14,474 nucleotides of DNA from Multifurca ochricompacta (Eukaryota > Basidiomycota > Agaricomycetes > Russulales > Russulaceae), in assembly GCA_022496185.1 (NCBI GenBank), contig WTXG01000546.1, forward strand, positions 1 to 14,474. The letters are read 5' to 3'. The notes beneath the pieces are model-generated. The model had not been told where the DNA came from. It ran no database searches and saw only the letters and a program-made list of their open reading frames with translations. The position numbers were made by a program, and so were the translations under genes. Of this stretch, positions 6,546 to 14,474 are shown piece after piece; within the stretch, counting starts at the first letter, position 1; each line of letters starts with the position of its first letter.

Positions 6546-7828
6546 ATCTGACCTGCGCGACAGTGCATCCGCTCTAGCGTTCTGGCTTCCAGCAATGTGT
6601 TTCAACGTGAAGTTATATTCCTCTAGCTCCAGGACTTCTCGTGCCACACGTCGACTGATTTTATGGGGTTCCTTCCAATATAGTAGGTTGGAATGGTCAG
6701 TGTGGATGATGGTTTTATGAGGAGTTCCTGCCAGGTAAGGTCGCCAGTGTCGCAATGCCTTGACTATGGCTAGGAGTTCTCTATCTCAGATGTCGTAGTT
6801 TCGTTCAGCTGGTGAGAAAGTTTCGGAATAGTATGCCACCGGGTGAAGTATTGCGTGGCGTCCCTCTGGTACAGCACTGCCCCATTGGCGAAGTGAGAGG
6901 CATCCACTTCTAGCTCAAAGGGACGGCTCAGATCTGGTTGGATGAGTACTGGTTCTGAGCCGACAAGGTCCCTAATTTGTTCGAAAGCCCATTGCTGTGC
7001 TGTGTCCCACTGCCATGGCATATCCTTCTTCAACAGATCGTTCAAAGGCCGTGCAATGCCTGAAAATCCCTTGACAAAGTGCCGATAGAAGTTACAGAAT
7101 CCGATGAACGACCAGACGTCCTTGACGCAGGTTGGCATGGGCCACTCCCGGATCCCTTGTACTTTAACGGGGTCCATGCGCACTTGTCCTTCTTCCAAAA
7201 TGACTCCTAGGTATTCGACGCTTCGTTGCTCGAAGGAGCACTTGGCTGGTTTGAGATACAGGTCATGTTCTTGTAATATATCCAGTACCTGGTGTACTCG
7301 CTCTCGATGGTGATCTAAGTTGTCTGGGGTGGCTACTAAAATGTCATCCATGTAAACCACCACTTCGCCGGTGAGAATAAGGTCGCGGAAGATGTGATTC
7401 ATCATGGATTGGAATGTTGCCGGTGAATTCGTAAGACCAAAGAACATGACATTTGGTTCGAACAGCCCTTGATTTGTCTTGAAGGCGGCCTTACACTGGT
7501 CGCCGTCTTTGATCCTGACATTGTTGTAACCCCACCGTACGTCCATTTTGGAGAAGAGGGACTTATCCCTCATGGTGTCAATAAGTTCAGAGATAAGTGG
7601 CAGAGGGTAGGCGTTTTTCACAGTGTAAGCGTTGATTCGCTGATAGTCCTGGACTGGTCGTAGCTTGCCGTCCTTCTTTTTGATGAAGAAGAAGGGTGAG
7701 GCGTACTGTGACTTGGATGGGCGAATATATCCCTTTGCCAAATGCTCTTCAAGGAATTCTGTTAATGCTGCTTGTTCAGACTGGGACAGAGGGTAAATTT
7801 TGCAATCTATCGCTGCCGGCGTATTGGG
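6546..7828 (-). pseudogene. pol: Element B pol: reverse transcriptase and RNase H
   Basis: The frame from about 7828 reads NTPAAIDCKIYPLS, IKKKDGKLRPVQDYQ, KMDVRWGYNNVRI (first catalytic Asp), FFGLTNSPATFQ and VVYMDDILVAT (YMDD at 7354-7343). FIGFCNFYRHF and the RNase H Asp in LEVDAS follow. Around 6850 a single-base deletion shifts the frame to HPVAYYSETFSPAERNYDI. This is followed by a TGA at 6788-6786 and DRELLAIVKALRHWRPYLAG, whose TDHSNL and RADALSR supply later RNase H motifs. The upstream end is another frameshift near 7825-7832. The enzyme is recognisable in full but not translatable as one chain. The TGA sits where CGA (Arg) would fit. Confidence 0.92.
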
Positions 7829-8519
7829 GAGTAGTCTATGGCATGATCCCATGGTCTGGAGGGTGGAAACCGCTGTGACTCTTCTTCGGAGAACACCTTC
7901 CAATGCCGATGGTAGACATGCGGTACTATGTCGTGTAAGTCTTCTCTGCCTGCCCCTGTATTGCCTTTTGGGCTAGTTCTGATGCCTTGGTTGCATAACA
8001 GTGACCTAGGTCTTCCTCGCTTGTGTCCGTAGTTTTATTTCCTATGCCTGACTGCATAGTCATATCCGATCGACGTAATGATAGTGGGGTAGGACTCTTT
8101 GTCCATTGTCGCGTCTGTCCAATTGATCTTGGGTTCAAATGCAGCAAGCCATGGATATCCCAAGATAAGGTCTTCGTCTCCCAAGTTGGTGATCAGGAAA
8201 CGGATAACTTTCGTTATTTCCCCAACTTGGACATTCAGGTCGGTATAGTGTGTGATCTTTCCAGCGCGATTGGCTGTCCCATCAATATTCCAGATATTCT
8301 TTTCTGTGGGAAGTGCCTGCATCCCAAGTCCTAAGGTTTAATCATTCGTGGACTGATGAAGTTATCTGTAGCTCCAGAGTCCACTAAGATATCTCGGTCG
8401 GCCATCCTCTGCGTAGTCTCGAAATGAACTGGTATTTTCAATGATTTGAATCGACTAGTATACACAGAGGTAACATGGAGTGCTCGCGCCCAGGCCGATG
8501 GGGTAGAGCTTATCAAAAA
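7829..8519 (-). pseudogene. pol: Element B pol: N-terminus and aspartic protease
   Basis: Pol opens in the -1 frame relative to gag across the gag stop (FLISSTPSAW). The retropepsin active site ILVDSGATDNFIS follows at about 8395-8350. A one-base loss near 8331-8336 puts a TAG after MIKP; the protease continues in the next frame with LGLGMQALP, THYTDLNVQVG and DLILGYPWL, the flap and C-terminal ILG motif. Further shifts near 8036-8043 (extra A) and near 7935-7960 separate this from KTTDTSEEDL and from the linker HDIVPHVYHRHWKVFSEEE that leads to RT. Protease cuts the polyprotein; here it is dead as a single chain. Confidence 0.85.
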
Positions 8520-10029
8520 TCCTTCTTTGCGAATGCCTTCTCGACAAGGATGGCCCGCACTTCCTCACTCTCTTTCATCATACTTGCCCAGATGTCTTGG
8601 GCCTTTTCTTCTTTGGTTCGTTTGTCTACGGCAGGTGGGTTGTTGCACAGGGGGCCACAGGTGCGGTGGTAGCTTCTGCGACTCGTACCCCCTTCTTTGG
8701 ACAGTCTCGGGACATATGTCCTTGTCCTTTACAGTGGAAACACCGCCCTTCTTTCATCAACGTCTGTCGTTCATCCTCGGTGAGCGTGGCCCTTGCCTTG
8801 ATCCTGTCTGCTGAGGTGTCCATAGCATTGGGATCTCTTTGGGTAGCATGCGTTGGTTTAACCCCAAACGCTGTCTTCCACTGCTCTCGAGTCTTTCCTT
8901 TCTTTGTGTCGACTCCAAATCGAGTTTGGAAGTCCAGATAGTCCTGCTGCTGTCGTCGGGCAGCATCAACCCACTCGTCCCAGTCATGCGGGTGGTGAAA
9001 CTGGATAATATTTTTGACGAGCGGGTTCGGCAATCCTTGGGAGAAGAGGTCCAAGGTTGCTTCTTCATCTGTATCATAGCCTGCTCGGTTTGCCAGGCTT
9101 CGGAACTTTGCCACATAGGCATCGAGCTCCCCTTTCTCCATTCGCAGGGACTTCAGTTCCCTAGCCGCCTTCTGTTTTGCTTGCCCATCAGTAAACGCGT
9201 CCTTGAACCTCTGGGCTATGGTTTCCCAAAGGCCTTCACTGGTAGTGCGGCGGCCACTCTCTACCTGCTCATTCAGCCACTCAAGCTGTTCCATTGTCCA
9301 ATCGTCAACTGCGTCACCCCTGATAAGTGAGAGAAAGAGGTTGGCGCGTTGAAAAGGGTTGACAATTTGGGCAACATCATGATTGAAGTTTTTAAATGTG
9401 GTAAACTCCAGCATAAACTTCTTGCTTTGGGAGCGATCTCCCGTGAAGGTCTGAGGCAGAATCCCTGAGAGACGTCCCGATGGTGGAGGGATGTTTGGGA
9501 TAGCAGGGGGAGGTGGAGGCGGGGGCGGAGCGGGGTCAGGGAGCTGGGCAGCGATGGTCGACATGTTTTGGTAGAATGGGGTGATGGTGTCGGTGGATTG
9601 TATCGATATCTGAGGAGTCGTCAAGGCAGGTGCTCTGATCGTGGCGACTGCTGGTGCAACCAGAGGCGTAGACAATGCTAATGCTGGTGCGTCTTCACTA
9701 CTTTCGTCAATGTATTCTTCTGGTTCTGAGTCGGTGACAATCGCGGGTGGGTTTTCTCTCCACGGTCCAAGCCCAAATTCTGGTGGAGCGGGAGCGGTAG
9801 TGACCCACGAATGTTTACTTTCCGAATATCGGATACGATACCAGACTCTCTTTTCGTCGTCGTATTCTACCGGTTGGTATCTTCCGTCGTGATAGACGTA
9901 GTATCCAAACTCGGTTTCAAAGTCTTTCCAGACGGCAGAGCCAAGTGTCTGTTGTGAAAGATTATTCTCGTCTCTGTGTTCGATGAGCTCTTCTTTAAAC
10001 AAGGTCTGGCTTCGGCTGGAAGAAGCCAC
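8513..10029 (-). pseudogene. gag: Element B gag (nucleocapsid with CCHC knuckle)
   Basis: A frame of 467 codons (10029-8626) has an N-terminal region with aromatic residues (RVWYRIRYSES), a polyproline stretch (about residues 165-187), a capsid-like helical region (about 205-330, LNEQVES, FKDAFTDGQAKQKA) and one zinc knuckle CFHCKGQGHMSRDC at 8742-8701. A single-base shift near 8630-8645 then causes a TAG. The true C-terminus lies in the next frame and ends KAFAKKDF with TGA at 8515-8513, as in the fragment of element A. The first codon at the expected start (10029-10027, nine bases after the PBS) is GTG, not ATG, in a context (CCAACGTGG) that an A-to-G change would explain. No in-frame ATG precedes it. 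Gag forms the virus-like particle that packages the RNA. Confidence 0.88.
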
Positions 10030-10038
10030 GTTGGGAGG

Positions 10039-10049
10039 AGACTCGACTT
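10039..10049 (-). promoter_or_regulatory. Self-priming primer-binding site of element B
   Basis: On the minus strand the 5' LTR ends at 10052, two bases (TC) follow, then AAGTCGAGTCT. It is the exact complement of AGACTCGACTT at 10284-10274 in the 5' LTR, 33 nt downstream of the TATA box. The pairing stops at exactly 11 bp on both sides, the length described for Tf1 of fission yeast. The layout equals that of element D, but the sequence differs. Confidence 0.85.
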
Positions 10050-10273
10050 GATGTTACGTCCGGTGCGGGACGTTCCACACGACTTGTGTGACAGCGTTCG
10101 TTCGTGTATCAGATAAGAGACCAATAGGGTCTCTTGGAGTTATGCAGGAAGAGTCAAAGTCAAAGAGGCTGTACTCTAAGACGATGTTGAGCGGAAAGTA
10201 CCAGAAGTACTTGAGATGGTCGAGTCAGAGTGTTCAAAGGGAAGTCCAGAAGACAAGCACCGATGTATTCAAT

Positions 10274-10317
10274 AAGTCGAGTCTGAGGTCTACAGACAGC
10301 TACAGTGGACTTATATA
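10274..10317 (-). promoter_or_regulatory. Core promoter and RNA 5' end of element B
   Basis: TATATAAG at 10317-10310, then AGACTCGACTT from 10284, a distance of 33 nt. This places the self-primer at the predicted transcript start. The 3' LTR keeps both elements unchanged (1796-1789 and 1762-1752). Start site inferred from spacing. Confidence 0.65.
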
Positions 10318-10338
10318 CATAATTGGGTGGCGTCTAAA

Positions 10339-10460
10339 GATAAGATAAGACAGAGTCATGTGGGCCCAAATATACGAAAGCGAGGGCGTAAAGCCTGGCT
10401 TCTGATAGGGAATTAAGTAAGTGTCCGGCCATAGAGATAAGAATAAAGATAAGAGATAAG
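10339..10460 (-). promoter_or_regulatory. GATA motif cluster in U3 of element B
   Basis: GATAAG hexamers start at 10339, 10344, 10436, 10448 and 10455, in the plus orientation, 20-145 nt upstream of the TATA box. The 3' LTR has four in the same place. The inner group is also where the two LTRs differ most by indels, as expected of short repeats. Regulation by a GATA factor is inference. Confidence 0.4.
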
Positions 10461-10634
10461 AGGGCAAACAAAGTACAGTAGCGCAAACAAGGCAAAGGCA
10501 TCACGGGGAAGGGAGCAGGGCACGTGATGGGTCCCAGGAAGGGGACGTAATCAAGAAGTGGAGAGTTGGTGGAAGAGAAGGGTCGTCATTGGGGAGAGTG
10601 AAGAAAATCGGATTGCTAGGGAGGGGTCGTAACA

Positions 10635-11255
10635 CCACCACACAAGGAATTTGAGTGTTCAACCAAACAGTTTCACATCGCAAATATGGTCAACCTCATA
10701 CTTTTCCTCGCCCTCGACCAGTACAGGGTCAGGTGGTGGTGGCATAAGTCCATTAACGTCATTGCCTTTGTAGGGACTAAGGCGATCCACATGGAATACA
10801 TTGTGGATTCTCAGTGCTGCTGGGAGTTCCAACTGATAATCAAGATTGCCAATCTTCTCAATAATCTTAAAGGGACCCATCTGTTTTGGCCCTAATTTCT
10901 GAGAAGGTTGGTGTATCTTAATGTTCTTGGCTTGGAGCCATACCATATCACCTGTGCTGAAGCGATAAGATTGGCAGTAACCCGGCCTGGCGATCATGCG
11001 TTCTTTGCTAAGTTGCAGCGCTGCCTCAGCATCTGTCCTGGCAAGATGGAGCTGTTGAAGTCACTTGTCTAAACTGGGAATGCCTGTAGGGCGCCCAGCT
11101 GGAATCGTGAAGTCTGGCATGTACCTGTAGAGTAATTCAAAGGGTGTGTGTCTGGTCGTGGATGTCAATCTCGCATTCAACACAAATTCCGCAGTGGGTA
11201 ATAGTTCAATCCAATCATCCTGACGCTTATCTACAAACATATGCAAATACTGTTC
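10635..11255 (-). pseudogene. pol: Element C pol: integrase C-terminus and broken chromodomain
   Basis: Continues the C integrase left of FB2: EQYLHMFVDKRQDDWIELLPTAEFVLNAR, then a TGA at 11063-11061 (DK*LQQLH, where CGA/Arg fits). The GPF module follows (KLGPKQMGPFKII, IHNVFHVDRLSPYK), then the start of a chromodomain EEKYEVDHICDVKLFG. A second TGA at 10661-10659 (again CGA fits) precedes TLKFLVWW, and there the B 5' LTR cuts the frame. All pieces share one reading frame. The remaining half of the chromodomain is not found next to the other end of B. Confidence 0.88.
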
Positions 11256-11257
11256 TA

Positions 11258-11468
11258 CAGTGCCTCACAAAACTGAGTCAATGTTTTGCACTTTTGCACT
11301 GTTTGTTGAATATCACATCAGCCAAAACAAATATAAACAAAGTCTTGGTAGACCATAAAAGGTACCAGATAAGGGTTATGTAATGCAACAATAATTATGT
11401 AATTCTGAGCAAAACTTGTGGAGCTATGCCCATTTCAAATTGGGGACTCATTGACTCAGTTTTGTGAG
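11258..11468 (+). repeat. FB2 end module with outer and inverted inner site
   Basis: CTCACAAAACTGAGTCAATG at 11264-11283 recurs as an exact inverted copy at 11449-11468 (20 of 20). The mirror module is 12669-12879 (inner 12669-12688, outer 12854-12873). The spacing of about 165 bp between sites matches that in FB1 (3419 to 3584), though the sequences differ. Confidence 0.75.
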
Positions 11469-11619
11469 TGGGTATCAGAAATATCAGAATCTGATGCTCC
11501 ACCAAATGTACAGCAACCAATCCTTAATATATGGTTACCATAGTTATCTTGATATTGATGGGACCTGGAATAGAGCTATTTAACCATGGTTTACATTCCC
11601 AGAATATTTTAATTTCCCA

Positions 11620-12042
11620 ATGCACCCCACCTCCTCTGCTCAGAAAGAAAACATGCTCTCTCTGGCCTCTGAAGGTCATTCCACTCACACTATTGCCTCC
11701 AGACTCAGCCTCAGCCAGTCCACAGTCTCTAGGACACTCAGAACTCTCCTTACCAACCATCAGTCACCTCATTTTGGTCATCCTTCCAAGCTCTCTGCTA
11801 CCTCTGAACATGCTATCATGATACAAATCACCACAGGAAAGGTTGGCAATGCTGTCCAGGCCACAAAGCACATCAATTCCATCATCCCCAACCATGTCTC
11901 TTCACAAACTGTGCATTGGGTTCTTAAACAACATTCATTCAAGGCTGTAACAAAGAAGAAAAGGCCACTACTCTCTGCAGTACATTGCAAGAAGCACTTA
12001 GCCTTTGCTTTGAAGTACAGAGAGTGGACTGTGGAGGACTGG
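11620..12042 (+). pseudogene. Tc1-like transposase N-terminal part, left arm of FB2
   Basis: From ATG 11620 the frame MHPTSSAQKENMLSLASEGHS has a first helix-turn-helix (HTIASRLSLSQSTVSRTL). A second DNA-binding domain with NHVSSQTVHWVLK, KKKRPLLSAVHCKKHL and FALKYREWTVEDW follows. It stops at the dyad spacer before the catalytic Asp motif. Length to that point is about 141 residues, against roughly 340 for a complete Tc1 transposase. The frame is open and could give a DNA-binding fragment without catalysis. Confidence 0.85.
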
Positions 12043-12094
12043 CATCTGACCCAAACCTGTTGATTTTGGTCTCATCTGACAAAATGACCCTCTT
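12043..12094 (-). other. Dyad spacer of FB2
   Basis: The only single-copy part of FB2. It codes on the minus strand for KRVILSDETKINRFGSD and continues the right arm without a break, so the right arm plus spacer is the longer transposase copy and the left arm the shorter. Confidence 0.85.
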
Positions 12095-12517
12095 CCAGTC
12101 CTCCATAGTCCAGTTTTGGTACTTCAAAGCAAGGGCTAAGTGCTTCTTGCAATGTACTGCAGAGAGTAGTGGCCTTTTCTTCTTTGTTACAGCCTTGAAT
12201 GAATGTTGTTTAAGAACCCAATGCACAGTTTGTGAAGAGACATGGTTGGGGATGATGGAATTGATGTGCTTTGTGGCCTGGACAGCATTGCCAACCTTTC
12301 CTGTGGTGATTTGTATCATGATAGCATGTTCAGAGGTAGCAGAGAGCTTGGAAGGATGACCAAAATGAGGTGACTGATGGTTGGTAAGGAGAGTTCTGAG
12401 TGTCCTAGAGACTGTGGACTGGCTGAGGCTGAGTCTGGAGGCAATAGTGTGAGTGGAATGACCTTCAGAGGCCAGAGAGAGCATGTTTTCTTTCTGAGCA
12501 GAGGAGGTGGGGTGCAT
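12043..12517 (-). pseudogene. Tc1-like transposase N-terminal part, right arm of FB2
   Basis: Inverted duplicate of the left copy, identical up to KKHLA, then LALKYQNWTMEDW in place of FALKYREWTVEDW. It runs 52 bp further through the spacer: KRVILSDETKINRFGSD, the motif with the first catalytic Asp of Tc1 transposases. It then passes into the left arm and ends in unrelated reading. No second Asp or third acidic residue is present. Confidence 0.88.
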
Positions 12518-12881
12518 TGGGAAATTAAAATATTCTGGGAATGTAAACCATGGTTAAATAGCTCTATTCCAGGTCCCATCAATATCAAGATAACTATGGT
12601 AACCATATATTAAGGATTGGTTGCTGTACATTTGGTGGAGCATCAGATTCTGATATTTCTGATACCCACTCACAAAACTGAGTCAATGAGTCCCCAATTT
12701 GAAATGGGCATAGCTCCACAAGTTTTGCTCAGAATTACATAATTATTGTTGCATTACATAACCCTTATCTGGTACCTTTTATGGTCTACCAAGACTTTGT
12801 TTATATTTGTTTTGGCTGATGTGATATTCAACAAACAGTGCAAAAGTGCAAAACATTGACTCAGTTTTGTGAGGCACTGTA

Positions 12882-13706
12882 TCTCTTGGTTTTTGCGTTC
12901 TGCCTGTCTGTTAGCTTGAGGATGATACACTGTGGTCAAACTACTGTCTATTCCCAGGTGCTTTAAAGTGGCCTGCATTGTCTGTGCTGCAAACTGTGGT
13001 CCCCTGTTGCTGACGATAGACTTAGGGATCCCATGCAGCGGGAAGATCTTGTTATAGTAGATCTGCCCTACACCATCTGCCATGATGCTGCTGGTCACAG
13101 GGAAGAAGTGGACCTGTTTCGTATAGTGGTCCACTATCATTAAAATTGCATCTTTCCCTTGTGAAGAAGGAAGCCCAGTGATCAGATCAACGCCAATGAT
13201 CTGCCAGGGTCCCTCTGGTACTTCGTGTGGCTGTATAGGCACCATAGGGTGCTGGTCAATCCTGTAGCATTGACAGCGATTGCAGCCCTCTATGTACTTG
13301 GCAATGTATGTGGACATACACGGCCACCAATAATAACGGCTGACAAGTTCTATAGTCCCATTTTTACCAGGATGTCCTGCAGTAACTGAATCATGACACT
13401 GTTTAATAATATCTTTTCTGAGATCCGGTACATTGGGTACATAAAGTTTTCCCTTGTAATAAATGAGACTGTCTTCCTCCTCCCAGTGAGAAACACCATC
13501 AGTAAGAGTGCACAGAGCGGATCTGGATAGGGATTTCAACCCCTCTATGACTTCTGCTTTGTGTGTGCCTGCTGCTCTGATGCGATCTGTGAGAGGAGAG
13601 CTCTCTGGCTTGTAATGGGTATGTGCGGCCCAGAGAAACTGTTCTGGCTTGAGGACTTGTACCTGACAGTTGTCCTCACTGTCATACACACGATCCATAG
13701 GGAATC
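12882..13706 (-). pseudogene. pol: Element C pol: integrase N-terminus and catalytic core
   Basis: After RNase H the frame has the HHCC finger (QCHDSVTAGHPG...GCNRC) and the core with Asp in GVDLITG, then IVSNRGPQF where the family has SDRGPQF, and Glu in QAERKNQE. Spacing is 59 and 35 residues, so Asn (AAC, 13008-13006) sits on the second catalytic position. A CGAC-to-CAAC transition explains it. The next motif reads YHPQANRQAE, where TDGQ is usual. The frame is cut by FB2 after NQEI and resumes at 11255. The enzyme would be inactive even if made whole. Confidence 0.9.
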
Positions 13707-14474
13707 GGCTAAGAGCATCAGCTTGCATTGCTGATCCCTTCTTGTATCTAATCACAAAGTTGAATCTACTGAGGTACAGGGCCCAGCATGCTTGGTGTCG
13801 TGTTAAGTTGCGCATGCTAGCCCACCATTCCATGTTCTTGTGATCAGTTACAACCTCAAAGGTAGACAGTCCTTCAAGGAAGTGTTGCCAATCCTCCAGT
13901 GCTCAGATCAATGCAAGCATTTCCCAGTTGTAAATCTCGTAGTTACGTTCCACGTCCGACATTGCTTCAGATCAGAATGCAACTGGGTGCCATAGCTCGT
14001 CGTTGTGTTTCTGCGACAGTATTCCACCAGTAGCGAATCTGGAAGCATCTGTCTCCAAGCATGTTGGCCTCTTGCTATCATAGACTGCTAATATTGGCTT
14101 CTCTATGAAGTGTGCCTTCAGCACTGCGAACACGTTCATCTCTGCATCGCCCCATTGCCATGGGATATTTTTCTTAGTCAGGTCATGTAAGGGATGTGCT
14201 ATACCAGCAAAGTCCTTAATGAAGTGTCGATAAAAGTTAGCGAATCCCACAAAGGCACGAACATCCTTCAAATTTTGTGGGATTGGCCACTCTCTGACCA
14301 CTTGGACCTTGGCAGGGTCCATCCTGACCTCTCCGGGACGGATAATCATCCCAAGATACTCCATTTGATCTCTCTCAAATTCACATTTCTCAGGCTTGAG
14401 GAAAAGGTCATACTCTTGGAGATGGCTAAGTACTTTACACATGTCTTTCCGATGTTTCTCCAAGTTAGATGAAA
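13707..14474 (-). pseudogene. pol: Element C pol: RT C-terminus and RNase H (partial)
   Basis: Starts at the edge with SSNLEKHRKDMCKVL, which follows the YMDD box in this family, then FLKPEKCEFERDQMEYLG, FVGFANFYRHFIKDF and the RNase H Asp in LETDASRFATGG. After WHPVAF there is a TGA at 13974-13972, then ERNYEIYNWEMLALI, a TGA at 13905-13903 and ALEDWQHFL. VVTDHKNMEWW and QADALSRF close RNase H. Both stops fit CGA to TGA and all segments are in one frame. Confidence 0.88.

Larger units (their letters stand above)
1530..10634 (-). mobile_element. Ty3/gypsy chromovirus B, complete but decayed
   Basis: In transcription order (minus strand): 5' LTR 10634-10052, PBS 10049-10039, gag 10029-8513, pol about 8519-5041, ORF3 3390-2152, polypurine tract 2134-2121, 3' LTR 2120-1530. 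Without the 1.6 kb FB1 insertion it is about 7.5 kb. Pol order PR-RT-RH-IN with a C-terminal chromodomain is the hallmark of chromoviruses. Gag and pol have at least seven single-base frameshifts plus one TGA stop, so this copy cannot move by itself. There is no target-site duplication: left and right flanks belong to different elements (A and C), which points to recombination or rearrangement after insertion. Confidence 0.9.
10052..10634 (-). mobile_element. 5' LTR of gypsy element B
   Basis: The 583 bp partner of 1530-2120, with TGTTAC/GTAACA ends. On the minus strand U3 is about 10634-10285 and R-U5 about 10284-10052. It holds a TATATAAG box (10317-10310) and GATAAG hexamers. Its right flank is the chromodomain of element C, broken off after LKFLVWW. 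Open frames within it (for example 10501-10683) have no coding support. Confidence 0.9.
11258..12879. mobile_element. FB2: palindromic Tc1-like element (1622 bp)
   Basis: Starts CAGTGCCTCACAAAACTGAG and ends with its complement, between TA duplications (11256-11257 and 12880-12881). Arms 11258-12042 and 12095-12879 are both 785 bp, with a 52 bp spacer. On reading, the outer 740 bp or so are identical in both arms; about eight differences cluster in the inner 45 bp. Each arm holds the 5' end of a Tc1-type transposase gene. It lies in the C integrase between codons for NQEI and EQYL; leaving it out with one TA keeps the frame. The termini resemble FB1 (CAGT..C.CACAAAAC), but the rest is a different family. 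Confidence 0.92.
10635..14474 (-). mobile_element. Ty3/gypsy chromovirus C, partial pol (off right edge)
   Basis: A second gypsy lineage, clearly diverged from B in sequence but collinear: RT C-terminus, RNase H, integrase, truncated chromodomain. It enters at the right edge within the residues just after the YMDD box (SSNLEKH) and is interrupted by FB2. No LTR of this element is in the window. All lesions that I see are substitutions; no frameshift is needed from 14474 to 10635 once FB2 and one TA are left out. Confidence 0.88.

Noticed and set aside
10052..10062. tRNA-type primer-binding site after the B 5' LTR
   Set aside because: No TGG-initiated stretch resembling a tRNA 3' end adjoins the LTR; the self-complementary 11-mer explains the site better.
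11524..12613. Mirror-image frames (for example 11531-11821 and 12316-12606) as genes
   Set aside because: They are other-frame shadows of the transposase fragment, duplicated by the FB2 palindrome.
3394..12879. CRISPR array, tRNA or rRNA genes
   Set aside because: Repeats are transposon ends and LTR minisatellites without regular spacer-repeat structure; I recognised no tRNA or rRNA motif on reading both strands.

Overview
The window is a pile of transposable elements with no host gene that I can recognise. The retroelements are Ty3/gypsy chromoviruses: integrases of the D-D35-E type, C-terminal chromodomains and Tf1-like self-priming. Tc1/mariner-type DNA transposons are inserted into two of them. 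This combination points to a filamentous fungus, most likely a basidiomycete (Agaricomycetes-like); the assignment is inference from family resemblance.

Layout, left to right. (1) 1-1315: the 5' end of minus-strand gypsy element D: a few bases of leader and gag start (1-39) and a long LTR (40-1315). The rest of D lies left of the window. (2) 1316-1529: a plus-strand gag C-terminus from a third gypsy copy, A. (3) 1530-10634: a nearly complete minus-strand gypsy element, B. It has a 5' LTR (10052-10634), PBS, gag, pol (PR-RT-RH-IN-chromodomain), a third ORF after pol (2152-3390), a polypurine tract and a 3' LTR (1530-2120). Its gag and pol carry at least seven frameshifts and one stop, while the third ORF is open. 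(4) 3394-5003: palindromic Tc1-like element FB1, inserted at a TA exactly between pol and ORF3 of B. A 220 bp MITE-like block sits at its dyad centre. (5) 10635-14474: pol of a second, divergent minus-strand gypsy element, C, running off the right edge just after the RT active site. It is broken only by TGA stops and an Asp-to-Asn change in the integrase active site. (6) 11258-12879: a second palindromic Tc1-like element, FB2, inserted at a TA inside the C integrase.

The most interesting points are these. Elements B and D show the same architecture of an 11-nt PBS placed 2 nt after the LTR and perfectly complementary to the predicted 5' end of the element's own RNA, with different sequences that co-vary. 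B has an accessory ORF in the env position encoding a coiled-coil/Cys-His-cluster protein that overlaps pol in the -1 frame. Two different Tc1-type elements are both long, almost perfect palindromes with the same nested end structure. Gag and pol in A and B share a T5-TGA junction compatible with -1 frameshifting. In-frame stops are all TGA and fit CGA-to-TGA (CpG) decay.
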